From RGIG9115 sp045603225 (GTDB taxonomy: Bacteria; Bacillota; Clostridia; UBA1381), in assembly GCA_045603225.1 (NCBI GenBank), contig JAZULT010000103.1:58269-122268 (forward strand): a stretch of 64,000 bases of DNA, given 5' to 3'. Positions 54,680 through 63,535 of this stretch are shown here, piece by piece (position 1 is the first letter of the stretch; every line of letters starts with the position of its first letter). The notes beneath the pieces are model-generated. The model had not been told where the DNA came from and did no database searches. It saw nothing but the letters and a program-made list of their open reading frames with translations. The translations under genes and the position numbers were made by a program.

Positions 54680-55534
54680 TTATGCATTTTTATATTTACT
54701 TATGTATATGCCGTCACGAACACCTGCTGTTGTGGGATACAAATAAGATGATTTTGAAAATTTCAAAATCTCAATAACTGTGACAGCCGCAGGAATAACA
54801 GTTTTTAATCGTTTCGGACAGACAGCAAGTATTTCGCTTTCGGAAAGCTCCATTATTTTTTCGAGAGTATTCACACTGAGCTTCTCTCCTCCAAAATATT
54901 TTTCGGATAGCTGCATAAGTGCATACGCCGCACCGCCCATAGCATATATTTTTTCGTAACATATATTTTTTGCATATTCAAGGCATGAAAGCTGTTCTCT
55001 TACATGAGATGCTATTTTTTCTGTTTCCTTTTTATCAGGAAGTAATCCTGAAATAAAATCACCGTATAATTTAAGTGAACCTATTTTAAGAGATTTATAG
55101 CCTTTGACCTCTCCGTTTTCGAACACGATTATCTGACAGCTTCCTCCGCCGAGGTCAAAAGCTATACCGCTTTCTTCACCGTATATTTTTTTAAGACCCA
55201 GGTAATCGTAAATTGCTTCTTCTTCACCGGAAATAATGTTTATATCTATCCCTGTCAGTTCTTTAACACAACTGCAAAGACTTTCTTTATCGGATATATC
55301 TCGAAGTGATGCCGTTGCAAAAGCATATATATCCTCACATTTATATTCCTTAATCTTACTTTTCATCTCTTTAAGACACGACACAAGCTTCGAAAGTCCT
55401 TCAACAGACATTTTTCCGTCTCTTACAGCCGAAATAAGATTGGCATGATTTGCAACATTCAATATTTCCCTGCCGTCTTCATAAATCACAAGTCTTATGG
55501 TATTTGAACCGATATCTATAAGTGAAACTCTCAT
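54680..55534 (-). CDS. Ppx/GppA-family phosphatase-like protein
   Basis: 284 residues, shorter than full exopolyphosphatases and equal to the Ppx/GppA catalytic core. SLIDIGSNTIRLVIYE (phosphate 1), AFATASLRD, SGEEEAIYDYLGL, IAFDLGGGSCQIIVFE (phosphate 2) and MGGAAYALMQL are visible. No HD extension. It hydrolyses polyphosphate or pppGpp in relatives. GGAG upstream, closely following the metal transporter gene. Confidence 0.85.
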   Translation of the reverse strand: MRVSLIDIGSNTIRLVIYEDGREILNVANHANLISAVRDGKMSVEGLSKLVSCLKEMKSKIKEYKCEDIYAFATASLRDISDKESLCSCVKELTGIDINIISGEEEAIYDYLGLKKIYGEESGIAFDLGGGSCQIIVFENGEVKGYKSLKIGSLKLYGDFISGLLPDKKETEKIASHVREQLSCLEYAKNICYEKIYAMGGAAYALMQLSEKYFGGEKLSVNTLEKIMELSESEILAVCPKRLKTVIPAAVTVIEILKFSKSSYLYPTTAGVRDGIYISKYKNA

Positions 55535-55579
55535 TTATCCTATCTCCTTCAGTAATTTCCGCAGTCACAGTCATGGTGT

Positions 55580-56461
55580 TCATTTTCCGTCTTTCCTTTC
55601 ATCCCCCATAGGATTAACGTGCACCATACAATGTTTAACCTCCGGCATTTCATCCTCTATTTTCTTGTGTACATGCTCTGCTATTTTATGAGCCTCATAA
55701 AGACTCATACCGCCATCGGCACCAAACTCAACATCCACATAGATTTTAGAGCCAAACATACGGGTTTTAAGAAGATCAAGTCGTTCAACCCCATTTACAG
55801 ACAATACTATATTACGTATATTCATTACAGTCACGTCATCACAAGATTTATCAACCATCTGATCCATAGACTGTCTGAAAATATCCACTGCCGCTTTTAA
55901 AATAAACAAGCATATAACAAACCCTGCCACCGGATCAAGCACCTTAAATCCCAGCATAGCCCCGAATATACCTATAAAACTACCGACAGATGAAAGGCTG
56001 TCACTTCTGTGATGCCACGCATCCGCTTTAAGCGCTGTGGAATTAATTGCTTTAGCAGTATGCATTGTATAATGATACAACCCCTCTTTCACAACTATAG
56101 ATAAAACAGCCGCCCATAAAGCCAGACTGCCCGGCATGGCAAGGCTATCATAATTACCTGATAATATTTTCACAAGTGCTCCGTAACCAAGCATAATGCC
56201 CGTAGCAAACAAAACCACCGAAAGCAAGACAGATGCAATACATTCCATCCTGTCATGACCATACTGATGTCCTTTATCCGAAGCTCTTCCCGATATTTTT
56301 ATACCGGCTATAACTATTAAAGTGCTGACAACATCAGATGCCGAATGTATCGCATCGGACACCATCGCACCCGAATTCGCAACAATTCCGGCAATCAATT
56401 TCAAAACCGATAAAACAACATTTACTATTATGGAAACAACCGACACTCTCATCGCCTGCAT
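55580..56461 (-). CDS. Cation diffusion facilitator metal transporter
   Basis: 293 residues with six helices. Metal-site motifs are present: SDAIHSASDVVSTL (helix II, D..HS..D), GHDRMECIASVLLSVVL and HHRSDSLSSVGSF (helix V, H...D). The C-terminal cytoplasmic domain begins MDQMVDKSCDDVTV and carries HVHKKIEDEM and MVHVNP. It exports zinc, iron or manganese with proton exchange. The frame ends at TGA 55580, but the +1 frame continues as ENEHHDCDCGNY to 55549, a metal-binding tail that appears to be cut off by an extra A. Confidence 0.88.
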   Translation of the reverse strand: MQAMRVSVVSIIVNVVLSVLKLIAGIVANSGAMVSDAIHSASDVVSTLIVIAGIKISGRASDKGHQYGHDRMECIASVLLSVVLFATGIMLGYGALVKILSGNYDSLAMPGSLALWAAVLSIVVKEGLYHYTMHTAKAINSTALKADAWHHRSDSLSSVGSFIGIFGAMLGFKVLDPVAGFVICLFILKAAVDIFRQSMDQMVDKSCDDVTVMNIRNIVLSVNGVERLDLLKTRMFGSKIYVDVEFGADGGMSLYEAHKIAEHVHKKIEDEMPEVKHCMVHVNPMGDERKDGK

Positions 56462-56537
56462 AAATCATCCCTCCTGTCTTTCATATATTATGCACGTATG
56501 CATTCATATGTTATACGGAAGTACTGCTTTTTCATCT

Positions 56538-56566
56538 ATTTTACTATTTTTTTTATCAAAAATCAA
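56538..56566 (-). promoter_or_regulatory. Predicted promoter of the CDF transporter gene
   Basis: Minus-strand TTGATT (56561-56566), 17-bp spacer, TAAAAT (56538-56543), about 75 bp before the ATG. Confidence 0.45.
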
Positions 56567-56679
56567 TAATTTTTAAAATAATACGGCATTTTATTCATTT
56601 TACAAACACAAAATATCTTTACAATTGTGTAATTTCAAAATAAAACTATGAAAGAATTGTAAACTTTCAAAAAAAAGTA

Positions 56680-56708
56680 TTCACAATTCAAAGGAACTGT
56701 GATATAAT
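56680..56708 (+). promoter_or_regulatory. Predicted promoter of clpE
   Basis: TTCACA (56680-56685), 17-bp spacer, TATAAT (56703-56708). No CtsR box (GGTCAAA repeats) is visible around it. Confidence 0.65.
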
Positions 56709-56753
56709 AAACACCAAATTGCCAATTAAACCCGGTTTGAAAGGATGAAATAA

Positions 56754-59063
56754 ATGACTTTATGCGCAAAATGTAAAGTTAATCCCGCTATGATTTTTAT
56801 AACCAAAGTCGAAGGCGGAAAAACTACCAGTGAAGGATATTGCCTCTCTTGTGCAAAAGAGCTCGGCATTGCCCCGCTGGATGATATAATGAAACAATTC
56901 GGTGTATCTGACGATGAACTCGAAACCTTAAACGGTCAAATGGCTGATTTCCTCGGTGAAATGGGCGGAACCGAAGGGCTTATGGAAAGCATGAATTCCT
57001 TTGCAGATATGATTCCGCAGGGCGAGGAATCCGAAGGCGGTGCACCGACAGCACCTACAGATTTTTTCAAAAATATGTTTAACAGTAGTCAAAATAATAA
57101 CGGTGACGGTTCTCAGAAAAGCAAAACAAGCAACAAAAAAACCAAACCCGGCAAAAAAAGCATGCTTGACACATACGGAACAAATCTGACTGTAAAAGCA
57201 GCACTCGGACAAGTTGACAGAGTTATACACAGAGAATCTGAAATTGAAAGAGTTATTCAGATTCTCAACAGACGTTCTAAAAACAATCCGGTTCTTCTCG
57301 GAGAACCTGGTGTAGGAAAAACAGCAATCGCTGAAGGCCTTGCTTGTAGAATATTCGAAAAAAATGTTCCTCCGAAGCTCTTTAACTATCAGATTTACCT
57401 TATAGACTTCACAGCACTGGTTGCAGGAACTCAGTTCCGCGGACAATTTGAAGCAAGACTCAAGTCTCTTTTAAACGAAGCAACAGAAGCAGGTAATGTT
57501 ATACTTGTTATAGATGAAATACACAACATAGTTGCCGCAGGAGATGCCGAAGGCGCTATGAGTGCCGCAAACATTCTGAAGCCGGCACTTGCCAGAGGCG
57601 AAATACAGATAATCGGTGCTACAACTCTTACAGAATACAGAAAACACATCGAAAAAGACAGCGCTCTTGAAAGACGTTTTCAGCCTGTAATCGTTGATGA
57701 ACCAGGAATAGAAGAAAGCATCGAAATCTTAAAAGGCATAAAAGATTATTACGAAAATTATCACAGCGTAAAAATTCCTGATAAGATTATTGAAGAAGCC
57801 GTAAGAATGTCAGAGCGGTATATAACAGAGAGATTCCTCCCCGACAAAGCTATTGACGTAATCGACGAAGCAGGTTCACGTGTAAATCTCAGTAATAAAG
57901 CACTTTATACACTGAAACAGACTGAAATACAAATCGAAAATCTTAACAAAGAAATAGAGAATGCAACAGGCTCAGAAGATTTCGAAACAAGTGCGAAATT
58001 AAAAAGCGAGCTTCTTCGTCTCAACAGCACAATTCCCGCATTACAGGAAGAAGCGAAAAAAGCTGTTATCACATCCGATGATATAGCATACGTAATTGAA
58101 TCATGGACAAAAATACCTGTTCACAAGCTTACTCAGGACGAATCCGAAAAGCTTCTTAACCTTGAATCAGAATTCCACAAGAGACTCATAGGACAGGACA
58201 AAGCGGTAGATGCTGTTGCGAGAGCTATAAGAAGAGGAAGAGCCGACATTACCACCAGAAAAAGACCTGTTTCATTTATTTTTGCAGGTCCTACAGGCGT
58301 AGGTAAAACAGAGCTTGTAAAAACAATAGCAGAAACTATGTTCGGAAGTGAAGAAGCACTTATTCGCCTTGATATGTCCGAATACATGGAAAAACATTCA
58401 GTTTCAAAGTTAATCGGCTCACCTCCGGGATATGTCGGATATGATGAAGCCGGTCAGCTCACCGAAAAAATACGCAGAAAACCGTACTCTGTAATTCTTC
58501 TTGACGAAATTGAAAAAGCAGATCCTGAAGTATACAATATGTTCCTTCAGATACTCGACGACGGAAGAATCGCAGACAGTCACGGAAAAATTGTTAACTT
58601 TGAAAACACCATTATTATAATGACAACCAACGCAGGAAGCGAAATTTCAACCTCTGCTTTAGGTTTTGGCTCTACACTCGAATCATCAATGAGCGATAAT
58701 GTTCAGAAGAGTCTGAAAAAGTATTTCAGACCGGAATTTCTTAACAGAATAGATGAAATTGTAACATTCTCACCGCTCGAAAAAGAAGAACTCCGTCAGA
58801 TAATTGACCTTCTTCTTAAAGATATTCATGAAAAAATGGGAGAAAAAGGAGCAACCTTATCTGTCACAGATAACGCGAAAGAAATCATACTTGATAACGG
58901 ATATGATCAGAAATACGGTGCAAGACCGCTTAAGCGTTCAATTCAGACATTACTGGAAGATAAGCTTGCCAAGCTGTCTCTTACAGGTCAGATTAAGGAT
59001 GGCTCAAAAATATATGCAGATGCCGATAACGGAGAGGTAACTGTTTCTGTAATTAACATTTAA
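56754..59063 (+). CDS. clpE: Clp protease ATPase subunit, ClpE type
   Basis: 769 residues. An N-terminal zinc finger (Cys4 and Cys7 with Cys30 and Cys33: CAKC...CLSC) replaces the usual Clp N domain, as in ClpE. A low-complexity linker follows to about residue 135. AAA-1 has LLGEPGVGKTAIAEGLA (about 183) and VILVIDEIH; a short coiled-coil (UVR-like, about 390-430) follows; AAA-2 has FAGPTGVGKTELVK (about 511), ILLDEIEKA and the ClpB-like sensor GARPLKRSIQ. It unfolds proteins for ClpP. AAAGGA lies upstream. An IGF/L ClpP loop is not obvious by eye. Confidence 0.9.
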   Translation: MTLCAKCKVNPAMIFITKVEGGKTTSEGYCLSCAKELGIAPLDDIMKQFGVSDDELETLNGQMADFLGEMGGTEGLMESMNSFADMIPQGEESEGGAPTAPTDFFKNMFNSSQNNNGDGSQKSKTSNKKTKPGKKSMLDTYGTNLTVKAALGQVDRVIHRESEIERVIQILNRRSKNNPVLLGEPGVGKTAIAEGLACRIFEKNVPPKLFNYQIYLIDFTALVAGTQFRGQFEARLKSLLNEATEAGNVILVIDEIHNIVAAGDAEGAMSAANILKPALARGEIQIIGATTLTEYRKHIEKDSALERRFQPVIVDEPGIEESIEILKGIKDYYENYHSVKIPDKIIEEAVRMSERYITERFLPDKAIDVIDEAGSRVNLSNKALYTLKQTEIQIENLNKEIENATGSEDFETSAKLKSELLRLNSTIPALQEEAKKAVITSDDIAYVIESWTKIPVHKLTQDESEKLLNLESEFHKRLIGQDKAVDAVARAIRRGRADITTRKRPVSFIFAGPTGVGKTELVKTIAETMFGSEEALIRLDMSEYMEKHSVSKLIGSPPGYVGYDEAGQLTEKIRRKPYSVILLDEIEKADPEVYNMFLQILDDGRIADSHGKIVNFENTIIIMTTNAGSEISTSALGFGSTLESSMSDNVQKSLKKYFRPEFLNRIDEIVTFSPLEKEELRQIIDLLLKDIHEKMGEKGATLSVTDNAKEIILDNGYDQKYGARPLKRSIQTLLEDKLAKLSLTGQIKDGSKIYADADNGEVTVSVINI

Positions 59064-59092
59064 ATTTATTGATGATGTGAATAGGAAAAATT

Positions 59093-59908
59093 ATGATACT
59101 AGCAGATATGCATACACACTCAGAACATTCTCACGATTCCGAATGTCCTGTATGTGATATGTGCAAATCAGAAATAAAAAACAAAGTCAGCATAATGGCT
59201 GTCACCGACCACTGCGATATACTGTTCAGCAAAGATATTGATGTTTTCACTCCCATAAAAAATTCTTATAACGATGCTGATGAAATAAACAAGCAATTTG
59301 ACAGCATTGATATTCTCAAAGGGATTGAAGTCTGCGAAACATTCTGGTATCCTGAAGAAACAGAAAAGGCGCTCAATATGCTGGATTATGATGTAGTAAT
59401 CGGTTCTGTTCATGCAGTAAAGTATAAAAATTATACATTTCCGTTTTCAAAAATCAATTTTTCGGAAATGAGAATTGAAGAAATTTCAGAATTTATGCAT
59501 GCGTATTTTGACGATATACTCACCATGCTCAGAAAAACCGACATAGATATTCTTGCCCACCTCACCAATCCGCTGCGTTATATTAACGGAATATATGGTA
59601 TCGGCTTTGAATTAAAACCGTATTACGGTAAAATAAGCGAAATTCTGAATTATATCATAAAGCATAACATAGCTTTAGAAGTAAACACATCAGACCTCAA
59701 AAAATTAAGAGCACTGACTCCTGACGAAAAAATACTTACTATGTATTATAATTACGGAGGACGCCTTATAACACTCGGTTCTGATGCACATGCTGCCGAA
59801 AATGCCGCATACGGTTTCGATTTTGCAATTGATACACTAAAAAAAATCGGATTTAAAAATATATATTACTATAAGAAAAGAAAAAGCATAGCCTGCGAAA
59901 TAGAATAA
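59093..59908 (+). CDS. PHP-domain phosphatase, histidinol-phosphatase type
   Basis: 271 residues. Metal ligands: ADMHTHSEHSHDS, MAVTDHCD, LKGIEVCETF, VIGSVHAVKY, ILAHLTNPLRY and LGSDAHAAENAAYGFD, the complete PHP set. Relatives remove phosphate from histidinol phosphate or other small esters. No histidine genes are nearby, so substrate is open. It starts 29 nt after clpE. Confidence 0.85.
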   Translation: MILADMHTHSEHSHDSECPVCDMCKSEIKNKVSIMAVTDHCDILFSKDIDVFTPIKNSYNDADEINKQFDSIDILKGIEVCETFWYPEETEKALNMLDYDVVIGSVHAVKYKNYTFPFSKINFSEMRIEEISEFMHAYFDDILTMLRKTDIDILAHLTNPLRYINGIYGIGFELKPYYGKISEILNYIIKHNIALEVNTSDLKKLRALTPDEKILTMYYNYGGRLITLGSDAHAAENAAYGFDFAIDTLKKIGFKNIYYYKKRKSIACEIE

Positions 59909-59920
59909 GGAGGTAACAGC

Positions 59921-60523
59921 ATGATGTTTTCAAATATCAAATCGAACCTTGAGAAAAAAGGTTATACCGTTTCATGCTTTGAAACTTCAAGAGAAGCATG
60001 TGAATACCTGAAAAGTGAAATTAAGGATAAAACTGTAGGTATCGGCGGTTCAATGACAGTAAAAGAAATCGGTTTATATGATGTACTTAGTGAAAGCAAT
60101 GACGTTGTATGGCACTGGGTTATTCCGGAAGGAGAAACAGCAGATTCAATGCGCGCAAAGGCACGTAACACAGAAATATATATTTCATCAGCAAACGGAA
60201 TTTCGGAAACAGGAGAAATAATCAATATAGATGGCGGCTGTAACCGTGTTGCAGAAACAATGTACGGACATAAAAAAGTATATTTCATTGTTGGCTCGAA
60301 CAAAATTGAACCCGACTACGAAAAAGCTCTTTACAGAGCAAGAAATATCGCAGCACCGCTCAATGCAAAAAGATTCAACCTTTCTACCCCGTGTGTAAAA
60401 GGCGGAAAGTGTTTCGACTGTAACAGTCCGCAAAGAATCTGCCGCGGTCTCGGTGTGTTCTGGACAAAACCTTCATGTTTCGACTGCGAAATTGTTATCA
60501 TAAACGAAAATTTAGGATTTTGA
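59921..60523 (+). CDS. LUD-domain protein (LutC/YkgG family)
   Basis: 200 residues. GIGGSMTVKEIGLYDVL and FIVGSNKIEPDYEKALYRARNIAAPLNAKR are typical of the DUF162/LUD family, with a Cys-rich end (CVKGGKCFDCNSPQRICR) as in clostridial members. Some relatives belong to lactate oxidation complexes; the stand-alone clostridial form is of unknown role. GGAGG 7 nt upstream; 12 nt after the PHP gene. Confidence 0.8.
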   Translation: MMFSNIKSNLEKKGYTVSCFETSREACEYLKSEIKDKTVGIGGSMTVKEIGLYDVLSESNDVVWHWVIPEGETADSMRAKARNTEIYISSANGISETGEIINIDGGCNRVAETMYGHKKVYFIVGSNKIEPDYEKALYRARNIAAPLNAKRFNLSTPCVKGGKCFDCNSPQRICRGLGVFWTKPSCFDCEIVIINENLGF

Positions 60524-60538
60524 TATTGAGAGGATAGT

Positions 60539-61090
60539 ATGAAAACGGTACTGACACTTTTTTTAACTTTTTTTAAAATCGGAGCTTTTACATTCGGTGG
60601 CGGATATGCAATGATTCCGCTTATCCAAAGAGAAATTGCCGAAAAAAGAAAATGGATTACAGATGAAGATATTCTGGAAATAATAGCCATTGCAGAATCC
60701 ACTCCCGGTCCGATTGCGATTAACTCAGCAACTTTCGTAGGCTTTAAAACAGCGGGATTCTTAGGGGCATTTTTCTCGACATTAGGTGTCGTTCTTCCAT
60801 CTTTTGTAATAATATCAACACTTTCCTTCGTAATTTCAGAATTCGAGCATCTGAAACCTGTGCAATATGCATTCTTTGGAATACGTGCCGGTGTTCTGGC
60901 ATTAATCCTGAAAGCATTTGTCAATATGTATAAAGCTTGTCCAAAAAATATAATATCATATATTATTTGGGCTCTGTCGTTCATTTCAGTATGTTTCTTT
61001 GATATCAATGTGCTGTGGGTGATAATCGCATGCGCTATAATAGGACTTGTATCGTCAAAAATAATGAAAGGAACTGAAAAAGCATTATGA
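60539..61090 (+). CDS. Chromate transporter family protein, N-terminal half
   Basis: 183 residues, one CHR domain: FFKIGAFTFGGGYAMIPLIQREIAEKRKWITDEDILEIIAIAESTPGPIAINSATFVGFKTAG. Short-chain CHR proteins work as pairs of opposite topology. It overlaps the next gene by 4 nt (ATGA). Whether chromate or another oxyanion such as sulfate is moved is not known. Confidence 0.9.
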   Translation: MKTVLTLFLTFFKIGAFTFGGGYAMIPLIQREIAEKRKWITDEDILEIIAIAESTPGPIAINSATFVGFKTAGFLGAFFSTLGVVLPSFVIISTLSFVISEFEHLKPVQYAFFGIRAGVLALILKAFVNMYKACPKNIISYIIWALSFISVCFFDINVLWVIIACAIIGLVSSKIMKGTEKAL

Positions 61091-61653
61091 TTTATCTTGA
61101 ATTATTTTTGGTTTTCTTTAAAATAGGTGCTTTTACATTCGGCGGCGGATATGCTATGCTTCCCCTTATTCAAGCGGAAGTAACAAGGCTTGGCTGGATT
61201 ACAGAAGAAGCAATAATTAACTTCATAGCTGTAAGCGAAAGTACACCCGGACCGTTTGCGATTAATATGTCAACATACGTCGGCATGGAAAAAGGCGGAA
61301 TATTAGGAGCTTTCTGTGCTACATTGGGAGTTGTTTTACCGTCATTTATAATAATACTCATTGTTGCACACTTTTTCGAAAAATTCAAAAACAGTAAAAC
61401 AGTCAAAGGGCTGATGTCAGGACTGAAACCTGCTGTAATCGGTTTAATCCTTTCAGCCGTAATATCAATCGGTAAAACAGTATTTGTCCCCGACGGAATA
61501 AGTTTATCAATATTCAAAACCACAGAATTTTACATTTCTCTCATTCTTTTTGCTGTAATGTCAATACTTGCATTCAGAAAAACGCATCCGATATTAATTA
61601 TATGTATTTCTGCCATAGTCGGAATTGTGACAGGCTATGCATTCGGAATCTAA
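61087..61653 (+). CDS. Chromate transporter family protein, C-terminal half
   Basis: 188 residues, second CHR domain with the same signature: FFKIGAFTFGGGYAMLPLIQAEVTRLGWITEEAIINFIAVSESTPGPFAINMSTYVGMEKGG. Together with the preceding gene it makes the heterodimeric short-chain CHR transporter. A strong terminator follows directly. Confidence 0.9.
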   Translation: MIYLELFLVFFKIGAFTFGGGYAMLPLIQAEVTRLGWITEEAIINFIAVSESTPGPFAINMSTYVGMEKGGILGAFCATLGVVLPSFIIILIVAHFFEKFKNSKTVKGLMSGLKPAVIGLILSAVISIGKTVFVPDGISLSIFKTTEFYISLILFAVMSILAFRKTHPILIICISAIVGIVTGYAFGI

Positions 61654-61659
61654 AAAAAT

Positions 61660-61688
61660 TCAGTATAGTGTCCCACGCGCTATACTGA
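61660..61688. terminator. Bidirectional intrinsic terminator
   Basis: 9-bp stem TCAGTATAG (61660-61668) with CTATACTGA (61680-61688), A-run before and T-run after. Shared by the convergent chromate transporter and DUF2508 genes. Confidence 0.8.
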
Positions 61689-61702
61689 TTTTTAATATAA
61701 AA

Positions 61703-61954
61703 CTATTCATGATTTTCCATATCCGTTTTAAAATCTCTTGCAATTTTAAACCAATATCTGTATCTCATTTCCGCCGCTTTAAGCTGAAAAATAAGCTGAT
61801 TCAACAAAATCGGATCAGTCGTGTAATTTATTCCTGTATTCAAATCCGATATTTCCATCTTAGTATTGATAAGATTCCTCTTTAAATCTTCAAATCTTAC
61901 CGAATCATTTACCTCTTCTTCACCCTTCAGCTTTTTTAGTATTTTTTCAAGCAT
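61703..61954 (-). CDS. DUF2508 (YaaL-like) small protein
   Basis: About 83 residues from ATG 61954 (GGGG 8 nt upstream). The pattern VRFEDLKRNLINTKMEISDLNTGINYTTDPILLNQLIFQLKAAEMRYRYW fits the YaaL/DUF2508 family found in spore formers next to recR and bofA; here those neighbours are missing. Soluble, helical, role unknown. Confidence 0.7.
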   Translation of the reverse strand: MLEKILKKLKGEEEVNDSVRFEDLKRNLINTKMEISDLNTGINYTTDPILLNQLIFQLKAAEMRYRYWFKIARDFKTDMENHE

Positions 61955-62093
61955 AGACAAATCCCCTTAAACTTACTTGATAATATAATACCATTTTTCA
62001 CAACCTTTTATTCACAAAACAGAGATTTTATCATATTCTGATAATGAAATGTAATATAATCTATTGTATACTTCTATAGAAAGGGTGTTTTTT

Positions 62094-62345
62094 GTGAATA
62101 ATTTATCTAAAAAAATGGAAACCGTTTTATCCGGTATGAACAAAAATGATATCCGGAAATTAGTAGATACAGCAAAGAAGAGCGGACTGACTAACAAACT
62201 GTCAGAAGCTGATAAACAAAAGCTTATAAATGAATTTTCAAAAATGGATACAAATGAAATAAGACGTAAGCTATCAAAACTGAACGTTTCAGACCTGCAG
62301 AATTTGCAGAGTGACCGGATAATAGAAAAAATAAAAAAATTATAG
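62094..62345 (+). CDS. Small helical protein, first gene of an uncharacterised three-gene module
   Basis: 83 residues from a GTG at 62094, with AAAGGG 8 nt upstream. It is highly charged and helical with a repeat-like build: NKNDIRKLVDTAKKSGL, SEADKQKLINEFSKMDTNEIRRKLSKL, NVSDLQNLQSDRIIEKI. No known domain recognised. It is 12 nt upstream of the next small gene. Confidence 0.6.
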   Translation: MNNLSKKMETVLSGMNKNDIRKLVDTAKKSGLTNKLSEADKQKLINEFSKMDTNEIRRKLSKLNVSDLQNLQSDRIIEKIKKL

Positions 62346-62357
62346 GAGGCATACATA

Positions 62358-62705
62358 ATGAGCAACTCACCAATGGATACCCTGAAAAACCTACTGGGCG
62401 ATAATGCGGATGAAAAAATAAAAACTGCACTTTCTGTTCTGTCAGATTCAGAAAACGGAATCTCTACCGACAATGATATTCCCGAAGTGCCGTCTACCGA
62501 TACACCATTCGATACTCAGGCACTTGATTCCGTGATGCAAATAAAAAATATCATAAATAATTTATCAAATTCAGAAAATGATACGAGAGCAAATTTGCTT
62601 TTATCCTTAAAACCGTATATGCGTTCATCAAGGCGGAATTCTATTGATACCGCTGTCAGAATGTTAAATCTTACAAAGCTTTCAGGACTGCTGAAATTGA
62701 GGTGA
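62358..62705 (+). CDS. Small acidic protein, second gene of the module
   Basis: 115 residues. An acidic, disordered-looking middle (ENGISTDNDIPEVPSTDTPFD) and a basic helical end (NLLLSLKPYMRSSRRNSIDTAVRMLNLTKLSGLLKLR). TAGGAGGCATACATA lies before the ATG. No known family recognised; the C-terminal motif looks conserved-style and may bind the partner proteins or DNA. Confidence 0.6.
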   Translation: MSNSPMDTLKNLLGDNADEKIKTALSVLSDSENGISTDNDIPEVPSTDTPFDTQALDSVMQIKNIINNLSNSENDTRANLLLSLKPYMRSSRRNSIDTAVRMLNLTKLSGLLKLR

Positions 62706-62711
62706 TTAACT

Positions 62712-62969
62712 GTGTACCGCAACTTCTATAGCTATAATGATATGCCAGTAGTAAAAAAAAGAGCCACTTCAACTACACAGGAATTAAAAGAAACTAAAGA
62801 GATAAAAAAGCCTGATGTCAAAGACAAAACGGGTTCAATACTTGACAATTTAAATTCGGATGACATCATACTTTTAATCATAATAATTATATTGATTCTC
62901 AACAACTGCGAAGATAAACTTCTGCTTCTGGCATTAGGTTTTATTTTCCTTTCGGATTATTTAACATAA
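62712..62969 (+). CDS. Small membrane protein, third gene of the module
   Basis: 85 residues from a GTG at 62712 (GAGGTGA 6-8 nt upstream, overlapping the previous gene's stop). A Tyr-rich N-terminus (YRNFYSYNDMP), a charged linker and a C-terminal hydrophobic hairpin: DDIILLIIIIILILNNCEDK and LLLLALGFIFLSDYL, with an acidic turn between. Probably anchors the other two products at the membrane. Followed by a terminator. Confidence 0.6.
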   Translation: MYRNFYSYNDMPVVKKRATSTTQELKETKEIKKPDVKDKTGSILDNLNSDDIILLIIIIILILNNCEDKLLLLALGFIFLSDYLT

Positions 62970-63004
62970 ACGGGAACGGCTTATCATTAGCCGCTCCCTG
63001 TTTT
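62970..63004 (+). terminator. Intrinsic terminator of the three-gene module
   Basis: GGGA-CGGCT (62972-62981) pairs with AGCCG-TCCC (62989-62999), one bulged mismatch, then a T-run. Confidence 0.75.
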
Positions 63005-63034
63005 GTATATTTTTAATAAAATAAAAAAAAAATC

Positions 63035-63063
63035 TTGACAACATCGAAATTTTATGGTATACT
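63035..63063 (+). promoter_or_regulatory. Promoter of tRNA-Pro
   Basis: TTGACA (63035-63040), 17-bp spacer, TATACT (63058-63063), 14 bp before the mature tRNA. Confidence 0.85.
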
Positions 63064-63077
63064 AGTCAGGTAGTCAT

Positions 63078-63154
63078 CGGGATGTGGCTCAGTTTGGTAG
63101 AGTACTACGTTCGGGACGTAGGGGCCGCAGGTTCAAATCCTGTCATCCCGACCA
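63078..63154 (+). tRNA. tRNA-Pro (anticodon CGG)
   Basis: 77 nt including an encoded CCA. Acceptor stem CGGGATG/CATCCCG, D arm with GGTAGAG, anticodon stem CTACG/CGTAG with loop TTCGGGA (anticodon CGG), and a T arm with GGTTCAAATCC. All stems pair. Confidence 0.95.
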
Positions 63155-63164
63155 TCTAATTATA

Positions 63165-63205
63165 CCGCATAATCACACACATATCGCGTGGTTATGCGGT
63201 TTTTT
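63165..63205 (+). terminator. Intrinsic terminator after tRNA-Pro
   Basis: 12-bp stem with one G-T pair: CCGCATAATCAC (63165-63176) and GTGGTTATGCGG (63188-63199), then six T. Confidence 0.9.
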
Positions 63206-63236
63206 AGTATTTCGATTTTTGGTATCTTCGGTGTGC

Positions 63237-63283
63237 GTTGTCATTTTTGTGTCAAAAATGTTGTCAGAAAAGTTGTCAGAAAA
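63237..63283 (+). repeat. Helically phased direct repeats downstream of tRNA-Pro
   Basis: Four copies of a G(T)TGTCA-A/T-run unit start at 63237, 63249, 63260 and 63272; the last two are identical (GTTGTCAGAAAA). Spacing is 12, 11 and 12 bp, about one helical turn. This resembles integrase arm-type sites beside a tRNA attachment site. The following 63284-63535 is AT-rich with no gene. Confidence 0.5.
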
Positions 63284-63535
63284 TCAAATTCACAGAGTTT
63301 TAATTGATGCATACATTATAACTGATTTTTTTTATTTGTCCAGCCTTTTTCGAAAAAAATAAAATTCTTTTAATAAAAATGAAAAAAGTTTGAAAATATC
63401 ATGATTATTTTTAAATATTACTTAAATTTTTCAAAATTACTATATTGCAACCCTTATTATTTCGCAGTTATACGGATAAAACACTTGGACTAACTTATCA
63501 ATTCTAACGTATAATATTATACGGAGGGATGAAAA

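Noticed and set aside
60331..61008. 225-codon frame on the minus strand
   Set aside because: Shadow of the LUD and chromate transporter genes, which have clear families and ribosome sites.
63084..63362. 92-codon frame on + starting MAQFGRVLRSGRRG
   Set aside because: It reads through tRNA-Pro and its terminator; the Arg-rich start is a translation of the tRNA.
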